From Halovivax asiaticus JCM 14624 (lineage in GTDB: Archaea; Halobacteriota; Halobacteria; Halobacteriales; Natrialbaceae), in contig NZ_AOIQ01000006.1 of NCBI RefSeq assembly GCF_000337515.1, positions 440,265 to 504,264 of the forward strand: a stretch of DNA of 64,000 nucleotides, written 5' to 3'. The notes beneath the pieces were generated by a model. It was not told where the DNA came from and made no database searches. It saw only the letters and a list, made by a program, of their open reading frames with translations. Below are positions 63,459-64,000 of this stretch, piece after piece (within the stretch, counting starts at the first letter, position 1; the number at the start of each line of letters is the position of its first letter). A program made the position numbers and the translations under genes.

Positions 63459-63878
63459 ATGAACGGGCGACAATCGAAACGCGCGGACGAGCCGACACCC
63501 CGCGACCACGGGCACGACGGCCAGCCCGAGTTAGCGGACATATCGACCGAAACGGTCTGTGACCTACTCGGGGATAGGTACGCCCGCCGGCTTCTGACGT
63601 TGCTGGTCGAACGGCCACGGACCGGTCGTGAGCTTATCGAGGAGACCGACATGTCCCGACCGACGGTGTACAGACGGCTCGGTCGGTTACGCACGAGTGG
63701 ACTCGTCCGAACGGAGACGGAACTCGATACCGATGGACACCATCGAAACCGATTCTACGCCACCGTCAACGGCTGCGACTTCGCCGTCGGAGACACGGGA
63801 ATCGAGACGCGTGTTCGGCCCTCGGACGATGACCGAAGTGGACGCGGCGGGTCGATCACGAGCGGACACGACGAGTAA
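63459..63878 (+). CDS. Winged-HTH regulator, paralogue of the gene at 54517
   Basis: 139 aa from the ATG at 63459 (MNGRQSKRADEPTPRDHGH). wHTH: CDLLGDRYARRLLTLLVERP, recognition helix TDMSRPTVYRRLGRLRTSGL, wing TDGHHRNRFYATVNGCDFAV. A disordered acidic tail follows. Head-to-head with the soluble kinase, with a shared control region at about 63247-63458. Confidence 0.86.
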   Translation: MNGRQSKRADEPTPRDHGHDGQPELADISTETVCDLLGDRYARRLLTLLVERPRTGRELIEETDMSRPTVYRRLGRLRTSGLVRTETELDTDGHHRNRFYATVNGCDFAVGDTGIETRVRPSDDDRSGRGGSITSGHDE

Positions 63879-63912
63879 GCAAATAGCCCTCGCTAGCAGC
63901 TACGACGGTCGC

Positions 63913-64000
63913 TCACGACGCTCGGACGAGTGGCTCGTACCACTCGTGGTTGTCTTCGTACCACTCGACGAACTGGGAGACCCCTTCGCGGATGCTGGTG
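63913..64000 (-). CDS. dTDP-glucose 4,6-dehydratase-like (RmlB-type), 3' end only
   Basis: The last 28 codons of a gene that continues past the right edge. They read TSIREGVSQFVEWYEDNHEW then YEPLVRAS and stop, which matches the C-terminus of haloarchaeal RmlB or related NAD-sugar epimerase/dehydratases. It would extend the sugar-nucleotide theme of the region. Only the tail can be seen, so substrate is open. Confidence 0.7.
   Translation of the reverse strand, partial: TSIREGVSQFVEWYEDNHEWYEPLVRAS

Overview
The window is chromosome of an extremely halophilic archaeon (class Halobacteria). The evidence is GC-rich DNA, very acidic proteins, many Tat-type (twin-Arg) lipoprotein signals, archaeal informational genes (eL42, eS27, aIF2-alpha, Nop10), an archaeal initiator tRNA, Bat/HTH_10 and HalX regulators, a two-subunit pyruvate:ferredoxin oxidoreductase and AglF/AglM-type sugar-nucleotide enzymes. 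Genus cannot be read from the sequence alone. There is no rRNA, no CRISPR array and no intact insertion sequence.

Layout. 1-7.9 kb: an orphan permease, then a five-gene dipeptide/oligopeptide ABC operon (SBP-permease-permease-ATPase-ATPase). The binding protein appears circularly permuted. 8-10.2 kb: two uncharacterised genes, then the initiator tRNA-Met (minus strand), followed 3' by about three tandem units that each start with a copy of the tRNA 3' end. 10.2-12.8 kb: translation/ribosome-biogenesis operon. 12.9-20.2 kb: a COG1497-like regulator, MaoC hydratase, secreted S15 peptidase, CitE-like lyase, glutamate dehydrogenase and acyl-CoA dehydrogenase. 20.4-30.4 kb: membrane and secreted proteins, a RIO-like kinase, aldehyde dehydrogenase, nitrilase-family hydrolase, PhoU and an ATP-NAD kinase relative. 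30.7-36.6 kb: wHTH regulator, a Lrp/AsnC-NosL-EamA operon and porBA. 36.8-42.9 kb: a 7TM histidine kinase, aroC, an Ogt relative, aglM and aglF.

43-51.9 kb: UDP-GlcNAc supply (glmM, glmU-like, a second nucleotidyltransferase with left-handed beta-helix repeats, glmS). It is interrupted at about 45.8-48.8 kb by a visibly lower-GC block with a DUF2270 gene, a DUF4177 gene, a membrane protein and the remains of a regulator. Together with aglF and aglM these genes can feed UDP-GlcNAc, UDP-glucose and UDP-glucuronate into surface glycan and S-layer N-glycan synthesis. The last bases are the 3' end of an rmlB-like gene.

52-64 kb: a sensory region with a LURP-one/scramblase-like protein, two lipoproteins, a HalX response regulator, two related wHTH regulators, two intact histidine kinases, one degenerate kinase (phospho-accepting His replaced by Glu) overlapping an intact kinase, an RDD protein and a Bat-type PAS-GAF-HTH_10 activator.

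Most interesting observations: the circularly permuted peptide-binding protein, the kinase/pseudokinase pair, the tRNA-3'-end tandem repeats, a solitary IS200/IS605-like hairpin, and a small conserved-looking gene apparently split by one missing G.
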